Origin: Alistipes sp.
Lineage (GTDB): Bacteria > Bacteroidota > Bacteroidia > Bacteroidales > Rikenellaceae
Reading direction: 5' to 3'
Assembly: GCA_017558115.1 (NCBI GenBank)
Contig: JAFYWG010000062.1
Location: forward strand, 1 to 62,773
Length of the DNA: 62,773 nt
Of this stretch, positions 42,693 to 51,603 are shown in pieces. The notes beneath the pieces were generated by a model. That model was not told the DNA's origin. It did not search any database and was given only the letters and a program-made list of their open reading frames with translations. Position 1 is the stretch's first letter, and every line of letters starts with the position of its first letter. A program made the position numbers and the translations under genes.

Positions 42693-44285
42693 CTAAAACT
42701 CCGCTTTGCTCGATAGCGATATAACCTCACCCGTGGTGGGATGCTCAAACTCTATGGTCTCGGCATGGAGCATCAGGCGCTCGGCACTTGTGCCGTAGAT
42801 GTCGTCACCGACGATTGGGGTATTTAGACCCTCGGCATGGGCAGCATGGACACGCAACTGGTGCGTGCGACCTGTAACGGGATAGAAGCGTATGCGTGTG
42901 CGACCTTCAGCATAGCCCTCAACCTCATATATAGTATGCGCCGCGCGGCCATCCTCGGCTACCATCTGGCGGGGGCGATTTTCATAATCGAGTTTTAAGG
43001 GTAGGCGTATTTCACCCTGCTTCACGCCCACAACACCCTCAAGTAGTGCCACATAGCTCTTCTTAACCGTGCGCGATATAAACTGTCTTTGCAGTGCCTC
43101 ATGCGCTGCCTTATGTTTTGCTATAACAAGGATGCCAGATGTAGACTGGTCGAGGCGGTGGACAATCATCGCCTCGGGGTATCGCTCCTCGGCCCACTCC
43201 TGGACAGAGCGCACACCCGACTTTCCCCTCACCGAGAGCATGCCGCTCGGCTTATCAATGACCACAATATCGCCATCCTCCCACACTACCTTTGGCTCGG
43301 GTGGTGCAATCTCCATCAGCGGGTTAGGTTCAACATTAAGGCCCCCAAGCATATGCTTCAAAATGGGCTTGCACTTGCCGTTGCAAGCGGGATAGAAGAG
43401 GCCATGCTGGCGCACCTCACCCTTAGGCGAGGCACCCCACCAGAACTCCGCCATAGCCACGGGACGCATACCCATCTTAAAGGCGTACTGCAACAGCTTG
43501 GGCGCTGCGCACTCTCCCGCACCCGCGGGTGGCACTTGCTGTGCCGTAGGGGCAAACAAATCGCAGAGATCGCGCTCCACACCCTCGGCATTGAGCATCC
43601 TAAACTCCCTAAATATCATCATCTGAAGCTCTGCCGAGCGCTGCTGACGCTCCACCTTAAGCTCCTCTATTTCGGTTTGTAGTGTTGCGAGGTGTGCTGC
43701 CGCCTGCTCCACGCGCTCCTTTGCCGCTCGCTTTAAGCGCTGTGCCTCGGCATTCTCTCTCTGCGAGGCAAGTATCAACATCTCCTCACTGCACACACCC
43801 TCAGCACGCTGCCTACTACGCAACTCCTTACCCTCCTTCAGGCGCACCTTGATAGCCTTGAGTTGCTCCTCGCACTCGCGCTCGGCCTCAGCAAGACCAC
43901 TCCTTGCCGCAAGATACTCCGCACTCGCCTCCAAATCCTTAATGCGCTGATTTATAGCCGAAATATCGGCCTCACCACGCTTGAAAAAATCGCCTGGACG
44001 CAGCATATCGTATACCGCAGGGACAAAGTATTCATGATCGTTGCTTCCCGCAAGATTACCCGAGAAGGCGGCCAAGAAGCCCAATGCGCCCTCGGCCTCA
44101 ACAACCAGTACACCGAACATCTTACCCTTCGACAGCTCCTCATGCCACTCGGCACGCGAGGCGAGGTATGCCTGCACCTCCTCGGCTGCAACCCTACACA
44201 GAGGGTGTGGCGTATAGTGGAATGGATAGGTAAAGAGCTTAGGCTGCTCTATGCCCTCGATATTGGATGTGAAGCGGTGCAACAT
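42693..44285 (-). CDS. RluA-family pseudouridine synthase with long N-terminal domain
   Basis: 530 residues from the ATG at 44285; a longer frame to 44426 crosses the promoter and the neighbouring terminator and is rejected. The C-terminal ~220 residues are RluA-like: VVIDKPSGMLSVRGK, catalytic Asp in MIVHRLDQSTSGILVIAK, LPLKLDYENRPRQ, and FYPVTGRTHQLRVH. The N-terminal ~300 residues hold a small domain (FGVLVVEAEGALGFLAAFSGNL) and a long charged coiled coil (about 130-245). This extended form is known in Bacteroidetes; its RNA target is not established here. Confidence 0.87.
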   Translation of the reverse strand: MLHRFTSNIEGIEQPKLFTYPFHYTPHPLCRVAAEEVQAYLASRAEWHEELSKGKMFGVLVVEAEGALGFLAAFSGNLAGSNDHEYFVPAVYDMLRPGDFFKRGEADISAINQRIKDLEASAEYLAARSGLAEAERECEEQLKAIKVRLKEGKELRSRQRAEGVCSEEMLILASQRENAEAQRLKRAAKERVEQAAAHLATLQTEIEELKVERQQRSAELQMMIFREFRMLNAEGVERDLCDLFAPTAQQVPPAGAGECAAPKLLQYAFKMGMRPVAMAEFWWGASPKGEVRQHGLFYPACNGKCKPILKHMLGGLNVEPNPLMEIAPPEPKVVWEDGDIVVIDKPSGMLSVRGKSGVRSVQEWAEERYPEAMIVHRLDQSTSGILVIAKHKAAHEALQRQFISRTVKKSYVALLEGVVGVKQGEIRLPLKLDYENRPRQMVAEDGRAAHTIYEVEGYAEGRTRIRFYPVTGRTHQLRVHAAHAEGLNTPIVGDDIYGTSAERLMLHAETIEFEHPTTGEVISLSSKAEF

Positions 44286-44303
44286 AGCGAGTATAATTTT
44301 ATG

Positions 44304-44311
44304 CAAAGTTA
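44304..44311 (-). promoter_or_regulatory. -7 box of the pseudouridine synthase gene
   Basis: TAACTTTG on the minus strand, 18 bp before the start codon at 44285. It supports that start over the longer frame. Confidence 0.5.
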
Positions 44312-44331
44312 GAAAGTTTCGCCACAAAAAC

Positions 44332-44360
44332 AAAAAAGGGTCGCCCCGAAGGACAACCCT
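44332..44360 (-). terminator. Terminator of the 1434-residue surface lipoprotein gene
   Basis: Minus strand: AGGGTTGTCC TTCG GGGCGACCCT followed by TTTTTTG; a UUCG-like tetraloop closes the stem. Confidence 0.85.
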
Positions 44361-44471
44361 ATCCGCAACACCCTTAACATATATGAAAGCAAGTATGTTT
44401 TTTTTGCGTTGCTTAGTTTTATGCACTCGACCGAAGACAAGCGCGTGGCGTATTATGCTTTTAGTATTTGA

Positions 44472-47400
44472 TTACTGTACCTCAGTACCAGTAAATGTAC
44501 TTGTAGCATCAGTAGTGATAGTTATACCCTTGTAGTAGGTTACTGAGACTGTAGCACCGTTCTGTGCTGTGATAGAACCTGTACCCTTACCGTTAAATGC
44601 ATGACCAGTTGATGTGGCGTTAATAGTAAATGTAGAATTATCAACGGTGGTAGAGCCTCTGTGGTTAATACCTTCATTATCCTGAATACATGAACCTGTC
44701 AATACTGATCCATTTGTTAGATTAACGGTACCACTATTACCGAAGTATGCGCTAATATTGATAGTAGAATTGTCTACATTCATCTCGCACTTTGGTGCTG
44801 CAAGAATCAACTTTGTACCAGTTGTAAGAACGCTATCCTTAATGTTCAAATTGAAAGTAGGATTCTTACCGCTTGTTGGCTCTGCAAAAGTCAACTGGTT
44901 AGTGAACTCAGCAATTGAGTTAGTAAAGTTCAATGTAAACACACCATTAGCTGCATTATTCTTGCTCGATGTGCTACCAATCTGAACGTAAGCATTAGTA
45001 ACATTCATTGTTGCATCGCTACCGCCAGTGATAGAGATACCAGCAGGGATAATCAATGATGGCTGGATGTTTGCCTTATCAGCAGTCTTTGCATTCTCAA
45101 TAGAACCAGTGATATTGAATGTATTGCCGTATGCAAGAGATACACGACCAGTGCCAGTCACCTCGAGGCATGCACCCTCACCGATTGTGATAACGCGGTC
45201 GTAGTATGATGCGCTAAACGCTGTAACCTTTGTATGACCAACAAATGTGAGGTCGCCGCCAGCATAGATTGTACCATTAATCTGCTTACCGTTACCGTTG
45301 AATATAATACCTGCAGGAAGTGTTAAATCCTCTGAAAGTGTGATATCACCAGCAATAGTTATAGTATCACCTGCCTTTGCGTTAGCAATGGCTTTCTTCA
45401 AGTTATCTTGCGAGTTGATGATAACAACCTCTACATTATCAATTGTTAGCTTGCCAGTAGTACCGGGAACAAAGCGACCATAATAGTTGCGCTTGTCACC
45501 CTCGGGAGCTGTTTGGTTAGTTTGAGAAAGAGTGTTGTCACTCTCTGTGATATTCTCGATATTTACCTCACCAACGTTTGCAGTACCTACTACAACACCT
45601 ACTCTCCATCCGCCATTATCTGTAGAAATAAGGTTATTGCTCTTAATAGTACAATCTTCAATAGTTGTGTAAGTTGCAGCGTTGGCACCAGCATGACCGC
45701 AAATAGCACCGATTGAACCAGAACCCTTCAGTGTACAACCAATAACTGAACAATTCTTGATGGTAACATATGAGTCAACTGGACCATCTGTAGTTACATT
45801 GTAACCAGCTGTCCAACCGACAAGACCACCAATGCGTGACTCGTTAGCGCCATTATTAGGAGTGATAATTGAAGAGTTCTTAAGGTGGCAGTTCTCAAGA
45901 GTGATAACATCCATTGAGTCTGCGCAGTTTACAAATGCACCATAACCCTGTGTGTTATCAGCAACAATTGCTGAGTCCTCGATTGTGAGGTTCTTAATAA
46001 TAATGCCTGAACCACCAGCAAAACCACCAGCAAAGAGTGAAGAAGTAAGACACTTAATAACAGCATTGTTACCATCGATAGTTACGATATCAGCACCGTG
46101 GTAGCCATCAACGTTAATAGGAGTCCACTCTACACCTGACATGTCAATATTTGCATTCTCAGCGAATACGATAGTTGTATTGCCAGCACCTGCAGCACCT
46201 GCAGTCTCAAGTGCAGTCTTAAGAGTTGTTAGTGAGTTGACAACCAAGTTGCCATTCTCATCCTCAATAATACCCTTTCCAATCCAAGTGTTGCCATCAA
46301 TCTTGATGGTTACATTCTCAGCACCACCCTTGATGTTGAACAATGACTCGCCAGTGTAAAGGCCCTCAGGGAAGCCAGTAGCAGTAGAGTTGTTGATGTT
46401 TACAGCGAACTTCTCACCGTTAGAGTTGATGTCGATAGCTGTAACAGGCTTACCATCCCATGTCTGACCCTGCTTAGCAGCTGTGAAGGTACAATTTGTT
46501 ACGTTGATAGTGGTATTTGTAGTGTTACCATCGTTGTAAACCTGGATACCCTTACCCTCAGAGCAGTTGAAAGTACACTCTACAAAGTCAGCATTGCTAT
46601 AGTCGGTATAGATGTACGATGCCTTAGGATCGATAGTACACTTGTCGAACTTAACATAGCTCATTGAACGATACTGACCCTCGTAATAGCAGTTATCGAA
46701 CAATACGCTATTTGCACGACCGAAGCCACCAGTGTATGCCGAGCCTGTGTTAGGAGATACAACCTTGATGTTCTTGAATATAAGCTCAGTGCCATCAGCA
46801 TAGCAGTTCAAACCGCCATCACTACCACCTGCTACGCTGCTGAACTGTACAGCTGCAGCTGTGTCAAGACCCTCGACTGTGAGCTTGTCAATGCCAGAAA
46901 CGGCAAGTGAAGTAGGAAGAACAACCTCACCCTTACCAACGTAGATAACGTCATCATTGCGACGCTCAGCCAAAGCATATTCAAACTCCTTAGTTGAGTC
47001 AACCTTGCGGATAACTGTTACGTTCTCACCAGTGGTGTTGCCCTCAAGAGTGACAGGCTCACCAATGCGACCTACGATAACACCTGCGTTACCATCCTTA
47101 TCGCCATCGTACTCGTGAATCTGATCAGAAGTGATAACTGCATTCTTTACAGAGCAGTTGGTGATAGAGCGCTTTGATGCGTAACCTGCGATACCAGCAA
47201 CATCACGGAATGCTGTTATCTCAATGTTCTCAGCAGTACAACTATTGATGTCTGTAGCGTATGCATGACCAACGATTGCACCAGCCTTGTCACCATTGTC
47301 ATACTTGCCATTAACCAACTCTGGTGTAACGGTAATCTTTGCATTCTTAACATGGCAATTGTCAATCTTTACGGTTGTAGCACCACTCTCGGTCCATGCT

Positions 47401-48776
47401 ACGATTGCACCAGCATAGTGGTTAGTGTTCAACTTAACACCATCGATAGTGAGATTCTTGAATGTGCCACCAGTTGTGCCACCAAAGAGACCTGCACACT
47501 TTACGTTAGTTACGCAAAGATTAGCAATAGTGTGACCCTGTCCATCGAATGTGCCGTTAAAGATATTAGAATACTCACCATTACCGATAGGGGTCCATGG
47601 CTCGTAGTCGAGGTTGATGTCCTTCATGAGTTTGATAGTCTCATTCTTGAAACTGTTACCTGCTGCGCGGGTTACACCATTTACCTGGTCAGCAATCCAT
47701 GCAAGCTCTGAACCCTCGTAGATAAGGTAATTACCCTCAGCATCCATCTCAGGCTGCTTAACTGTCTTGCCATCCCAAAGATTCTCAATAATCTCAGGCT
47801 GAGCAAATGCATCCTCAACCTTAACAGAAACATTGTTACCATCTGTAAGGATATTACCCTGGATAGTAGTCAAATAGTTACGCTTAACTGGGATATCAGT
47901 ATTAAATATGAAGTACTCCTCAGAACCGAAGTAATTACGTCCATCAACATCATCGTAAACAGCCAACTTAAACTTTACTACATCCTCAGTAGCGAAGAAG
48001 TAGTCTGTAAACAATACCTGCTTGCCATCCTCGCTATCGCCATATGAAGCAATCGCAAATGTATCGTGAGTCTTGCAAATACCCTCGATAGGTTCAACAG
48101 CAGTACCAGTTGCAGCATTGAAGCCAGCACGGTAAGGAGTTGTGTACACCACCTTTGCAGTCTTAGCCTCAAGACCAAGCTTTGCAAGGTCTGCAACATC
48201 AGTAGTGATAACGCGCAACTTTGCAAAAGGACGTGTCAATGGAATGTTGATTGATGATGAAGCAGAGTACTTCTGAACGTTGAAGTAACCAGTAAATGCA
48301 TCACGGCTCTCATCCATTGCATCCCAATTACCATTGAGGGTTACGTTTGTAAGACCATTTACTGTTACATAGTGGTTGTCAGGAGTATTCTCATCGAATA
48401 CGGCATTATCTTCCTTAACGACAACATCCGCCCAAACTACGAAATTGTAATCACGACCAGCAACAAGACGTACAGGGAAAGTGATAGTCTCGATGTTATC
48501 GCTGAACTTTACCTGACGCTCAGCGCAGCGTTCGCCATAGTAAATCTCAAGGATGTAACGCATAGTTGTGTTGTCCTCTGGTGTGCCAAGAACACCATTC
48601 TCAAATACGCTCTTTGCGCTGTTTGTGTCGCCTGCACGGGTCTCTGTATCGGGGATGGTTACTGTGATGGTTGTATCAACCTCACCACCCACGTTTACAT
48701 TTAGACCTTCAGGCTCTGTCTGACATGATGCTAAGCCAAGCACCAATGCCGCTAAAGCTAAAAATCTCGCTTTCAT
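44472..48776 (-). CDS. Giant GLUG/beta-helix surface lipoprotein with fimbrillin-like N-terminus
   Basis: 1434 residues. Lipobox GLASC (Cys19). Residues of about 30-330 form a fimbrillin-like (DUF6562-type) module: DTTITVTIPDTETRAGD, RDYNFVVWADV, RPFAKLRVITTDVADL, DIPVKRNYLTTIQGNIL. A linker (LWDGKTVKQPEMD, then SELAWIADQVNG) leads into GLUG-type repeats (GAIVGHAYATDINSC, GIAGYASKRSI, GGLVGWTAG) and a long Asn/Thr-rich beta-helix to the C-terminus. Probably displayed on the cell surface as an adhesin or pilus-like protein. Related in architecture to the 785-residue gene upstream. Own promoter with structured leader. Confidence 0.8.
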   Translation of the reverse strand: MKARFLALAALVLGLASCQTEPEGLNVNVGGEVDTTITVTIPDTETRAGDTNSAKSVFENGVLGTPEDNTTMRYILEIYYGERCAERQVKFSDNIETITFPVRLVAGRDYNFVVWADVVVKEDNAVFDENTPDNHYVTVNGLTNVTLNGNWDAMDESRDAFTGYFNVQKYSASSSINIPLTRPFAKLRVITTDVADLAKLGLEAKTAKVVYTTPYRAGFNAATGTAVEPIEGICKTHDTFAIASYGDSEDGKQVLFTDYFFATEDVVKFKLAVYDDVDGRNYFGSEEYFIFNTDIPVKRNYLTTIQGNILTDGNNVSVKVEDAFAQPEIIENLWDGKTVKQPEMDAEGNYLIYEGSELAWIADQVNGVTRAAGNSFKNETIKLMKDINLDYEPWTPIGNGEYSNIFNGTFDGQGHTIANLCVTNVKCAGLFGGTTGGTFKNLTIDGVKLNTNHYAGAIVAWTESGATTVKIDNCHVKNAKITVTPELVNGKYDNGDKAGAIVGHAYATDINSCTAENIEITAFRDVAGIAGYASKRSITNCSVKNAVITSDQIHEYDGDKDGNAGVIVGRIGEPVTLEGNTTGENVTVIRKVDSTKEFEYALAERRNDDVIYVGKGEVVLPTSLAVSGIDKLTVEGLDTAAAVQFSSVAGGSDGGLNCYADGTELIFKNIKVVSPNTGSAYTGGFGRANSVLFDNCYYEGQYRSMSYVKFDKCTIDPKASYIYTDYSNADFVECTFNCSEGKGIQVYNDGNTTNTTINVTNCTFTAAKQGQTWDGKPVTAIDINSNGEKFAVNINNSTATGFPEGLYTGESLFNIKGGAENVTIKIDGNTWIGKGIIEDENGNLVVNSLTTLKTALETAGAAGAGNTTIVFAENANIDMSGVEWTPINVDGYHGADIVTIDGNNAVIKCLTSSLFAGGFAGGSGIIIKNLTIEDSAIVADNTQGYGAFVNCADSMDVITLENCHLKNSSIITPNNGANESRIGGLVGWTAGYNVTTDGPVDSYVTIKNCSVIGCTLKGSGSIGAICGHAGANAATYTTIEDCTIKSNNLISTDNGGWRVGVVVGTANVGEVNIENITESDNTLSQTNQTAPEGDKRNYYGRFVPGTTGKLTIDNVEVVIINSQDNLKKAIANAKAGDTITIAGDITLSEDLTLPAGIIFNGNGKQINGTIYAGGDLTFVGHTKVTAFSASYYDRVITIGEGACLEVTGTGRVSLAYGNTFNITGSIENAKTADKANIQPSLIIPAGISITGGSDATMNVTNAYVQIGSTSSKNNAANGVFTLNFTNSIAEFTNQLTFAEPTSGKNPTFNLNIKDSVLTTGTKLILAAPKCEMNVDNSTINISAYFGNSGTVNLTNGSVLTGSCIQDNEGINHRGSTTVDNSTFTINATSTGHAFNGKGTGSITAQNGATVSVTYYKGITITTDATSTFTGTEVQ

Positions 48777-48829
48777 AAATGTAAATGTTTAGTAAATAAA
48801 AAGTTAATAAAAAGTTGGTTCTTAACTTC

Positions 48830-48912
48830 GTGTGAATATTATCCGGCTTCAATGCACGCACGCGGGTTGCTTATCCGGTCACAACCCGCTTTGTGCAATG
48901 AAATATTCACAC
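48830..48912 (-). other. Structured 5' leader with nested inverted repeats
   Basis: Directly downstream of the promoter, read on the minus strand. The outer arms are AATATTCACAC (48902-48912 on plus) and GTGTGAATATT (48830-48840). Inside are TGCAC/GTGCA (48853-48857, 48893-48897) and GCGGGTTG/CAACCCGC (48862-48869, 48882-48889). TTATCCGG occurs twice (48839-48846, 48871-48878). This is consistent with a long RNA hairpin near the transcript start. Confidence 0.6.
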
Positions 48913-48942
48913 AAAGATAGAATTTTTTCGACCACTTTGCAA
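48912..48942 (-). promoter_or_regulatory. Promoter of the 1434-residue surface lipoprotein
   Basis: Minus strand TTG (48942-48940), 20-bp spacer, TATCTTTG (48919-48912). Full consensus; the leader hairpin begins at the edge of the -7 box. Confidence 0.8.
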
Positions 48943-49066
48943 ATAAACCCACGATTTTTTTCAATTATCACTTTGTGGGCTGGCAACATAGTTAACGCAA
49001 TTAGACAAAAAAGAGTGGGCCAGAGCAGGATTTGATGTGACCGATGGAGTTACTCATTACTAATTT

Positions 49067-49102
49067 AATCGGGGTGCTCAGCAAATGCTGGACACCCCGA
49101 TT
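49067..49102 (-). terminator. Terminator-like hairpin after the 785-residue surface lipoprotein
   Basis: AATCGGGGTG / CACCCCGATT perfect 10-bp arms, 30 bp after the gene's stop on the minus strand. The T run is short, so it may also act as a 3' stabiliser. Confidence 0.6.
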
Positions 49103-49131
49103 GTCAGGAAGTTGTATTATGGTTGGAAAGG

Positions 49132-51489
49132 TTACTCGATGACGGTGATTTTGCCATTGTCGACCTCGAAGAAGTTAGCATCGGCGCCACCATTGAGCAC
49201 AGCCAAGGCGTCGGCATCGGTCACGGCGCTGCCGTCAGCAACGCTCAACAATGCGCCATTGTCGTAGTAGAAGCACTCGGTGTTGATGTTCGAAGCCTGG
49301 TATGTAAGGCCATTCGATGAGGTGATAGTGCCCGCGTTCAAGCAGTAGTTAGCCTTGTCGCCCGCGCCATACTGCGCCTTAGGTGCAATGCCACCTGCGC
49401 CATCGGCACCGTGGATATTGCCGTGGTTGTAGCAGTAGCTGGCGTTGATAGTGCCGTAGAGGCTATAGGCGATACCTGCGGCGTAGCTATTCGTAGCGGT
49501 GACATTGCCATAGTTAGCGCAGTAGCTGAGTGTTGCCATAGCGCCGGGTGTCTGGCCGAGGATGCCCGCAGCTGAGGCATTGGGGTTATCATGTGTAGAG
49601 ATGACATCGCCATAGTTGAAGCACTGCTCGAAGGTGCATGCGCCCAAGATGATGCAGACAACACCCGATGCGGGCTCGGAGTTAGAAGAGCTAATCTCGC
49701 CATTGTTCGTCGCCTTAGAGATAGCACCCTCCATGCGGTTTGCGATGCCCGCAGCGCCCCACTCACCTGAGATAGCACCATTGTTCACTACATTCTCGAC
49801 TACGGTGTTAGCACCCGCGAGCCAGCTTGCGATGCCCGCAGCGCGGTTAGCCGTAACCGAGGCGTCGTTCTGGCAGTTGGTGATGGTAACGTTCTCGGCA
49901 TTGTGGCAGATGCCCGCAGCATAGCTCGTAGCCTCGATGCTACCCGACACCTTGACGTTGTCGATGGTGACACCCGCCTCGGCATTGCATACCACGGCGG
50001 CGGCATACTTCGTAGAGTTGATGTCCACGTTCTCGAGAGTGAGGTTTTTAACCACAGCACCAGCATCGGCATAGGCGATGAGTGCCGCATTGTCGCCACC
50101 CACAGAGAGGTTATAGATAGTCTTGCCATTGCCATCGAGAGTGCCATCAAAGAGGTTGTCGGCAGTGCCGATGGGTGCCCAAAGTTCGTTGTTGAGGTCT
50201 ATATCCTCCTCCAAGAGTATGGTCTTGCCGCTAAGGTCGTCGGCCGTAGCCAACCATGCGAGTTCCGAGGCCTTGCTGATGCTATATGTCTGTGTCGCAG
50301 CGTCGAGTGCGGGCTCTGTGACGGTCACGCCATCCCAAATCTTCTGGTAGTAGGGCTCGTCGGTAACGCCATTAGCGAAGTTGTCGACGATGGTGATGTC
50401 TACCTGCGAGCTCAAGGTGAGTACGTTGCCGACAAGCGTGGTGAGGTAGTTGCGCTGGAGGGGTATGTCGGTGCTAAAGGCTGTGGTCTTAATCACGCCA
50501 TCCGCCTTGTCGTACACGGTCATAGTGAAGTTAATGGCGCGCTGCACATCGTCCGCAAGGATATAATCCGTGAAGAGCGTCATGTGGGTGTGGCGCTTGA
50601 TGCCATCGGCGCTAACCATGCCGTAGAGGGCATAGTCGTCGAAACCCTCGGTGTAGGTGTGGGTGCCGAGGCCCGTGTGTGTAGCGTCCACGATGTTGGT
50701 GACTGCTGGGTCGTATGCCACCTCGAAGCTCTTAGTGGCGTAAGCGCCGCTTACTGCGCCAGTAAGGGCGTTGAAGGCGTTGGGATTGAGAGCGTTATAC
50801 TCCACGGCAACCTTGCCAGGTGTGGTGTTGAGGTTGAGCTCCGCGAGGTCGGTAGCCACCACGCGCACCTTAGCGTAGGGGCGGCGGAGCACGATATTCT
50901 GCACGGTGGGGTTGACAACGCTGATATCCTCAGAGGCGAAGTAGGCATCTGCAGCCTCGTCGTTGATGGCCTCGCTCTTGAGGGTGATATCCTTGAGCGT
51001 AGCGCCTATGGTGTGGCGTAGACCGAGGGTGCGCTGCACCTCGATGGCAGGGTCTGCCGAAGCGCCATCACCAACAAGGTCGGCAAAGACTACGAAGTGG
51101 TAGTCGCGGTTAGGCACGAGGCGTAGCTCGAAGCTCACAGGTGTGTACTCGTCAACAACGACAACCTGACGGTCCTTAACGGGGGCGTAGTCATCGCCAT
51201 AGATGCCCGTGGGGTCTACATCGTATACCTCCAAGGTGTAGCGGAGGTCTACATCTGCCCAGTCGATGCGGTTGTCGCCCGCCGCGCTACCCTGCAAGTA
51301 GTCGATAGCGCCGTAGGCACTGTTGCGTCCCGCCTGCGATGTGGTGTCGCCCGCACGTGTTGAAAGGTCGGTGACATCCACCGCGAGGGTGAAATCTACC
51401 TCGTCGGGGGTGGGTGTGATAATCTCGTTGTCCGTGTGGCACGATGCCAATCCAAGCATCACTGCCGATAATGCTAAAAACTTTCTCAT
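49132..51489 (-). CDS. GLUG-repeat surface lipoprotein with fimbrillin-like N-terminus
   Basis: 785 residues from the ATG at 51489 (MRKFLALSAVMLGLASC; lipobox Cys17). The in-frame ATG at 51519 adds ten residues before the signal and is rejected. Residues 30 to about 390 form the fimbrillin-like module (VDFTLAVDVTDLSTRAGD, VPNRDYHFVVFADL, RRPYAKVRVVATDLAEL). After WDGVTVTEPALD and SELAWLATADD come GLUG-type repeats (GICHNAENVTITNC, GIASWLAGA, GIAYSLYGTINASYC, GGIAPKAQY). It shares domain order and linker wording with the 1434-residue protein, a diverged paralogue. Its promoter was not recognised. Confidence 0.8.
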   Translation of the reverse strand: MRKFLALSAVMLGLASCHTDNEIITPTPDEVDFTLAVDVTDLSTRAGDTTSQAGRNSAYGAIDYLQGSAAGDNRIDWADVDLRYTLEVYDVDPTGIYGDDYAPVKDRQVVVVDEYTPVSFELRLVPNRDYHFVVFADLVGDGASADPAIEVQRTLGLRHTIGATLKDITLKSEAINDEAADAYFASEDISVVNPTVQNIVLRRPYAKVRVVATDLAELNLNTTPGKVAVEYNALNPNAFNALTGAVSGAYATKSFEVAYDPAVTNIVDATHTGLGTHTYTEGFDDYALYGMVSADGIKRHTHMTLFTDYILADDVQRAINFTMTVYDKADGVIKTTAFSTDIPLQRNYLTTLVGNVLTLSSQVDITIVDNFANGVTDEPYYQKIWDGVTVTEPALDAATQTYSISKASELAWLATADDLSGKTILLEEDIDLNNELWAPIGTADNLFDGTLDGNGKTIYNLSVGGDNAALIAYADAGAVVKNLTLENVDINSTKYAAAVVCNAEAGVTIDNVKVSGSIEATSYAAGICHNAENVTITNCQNDASVTANRAAGIASWLAGANTVVENVVNNGAISGEWGAAGIANRMEGAISKATNNGEISSSNSEPASGVVCIILGACTFEQCFNYGDVISTHDNPNASAAGILGQTPGAMATLSYCANYGNVTATNSYAAGIAYSLYGTINASYCYNHGNIHGADGAGGIAPKAQYGAGDKANYCLNAGTITSSNGLTYQASNINTECFYYDNGALLSVADGSAVTDADALAVLNGGADANFFEVDNGKITVIE

Positions 51490-51552
51490 ATCGTAAAATT
51501 TAGAGTGTATATGCCCCACGGTATTACAATTCTGATGCCATATCCGAAAACG

Positions 51553-51582
51553 AAAAGGGCGACTCCGTTTGGAATCGCCCTT
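51553..51582 (-). terminator. Terminator after the DPP11-type gene
   Basis: Minus strand: AAGGGCGATTCC / GGAGTCGCCCTT near-perfect stem with a 4-nt loop, then TTTTCG. Confidence 0.85.
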
Positions 51583-51603
51583 AAAGCTATGATATTGGTA
51601 GGC

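Noticed and set aside
49903..51021. 372-codon open frame antisense to the GLUG-repeat lipoprotein
   Set aside because: Same cause: repeated Ile/Val/Gly codons in the sense gene keep the opposite frame open. No recognisable domain.
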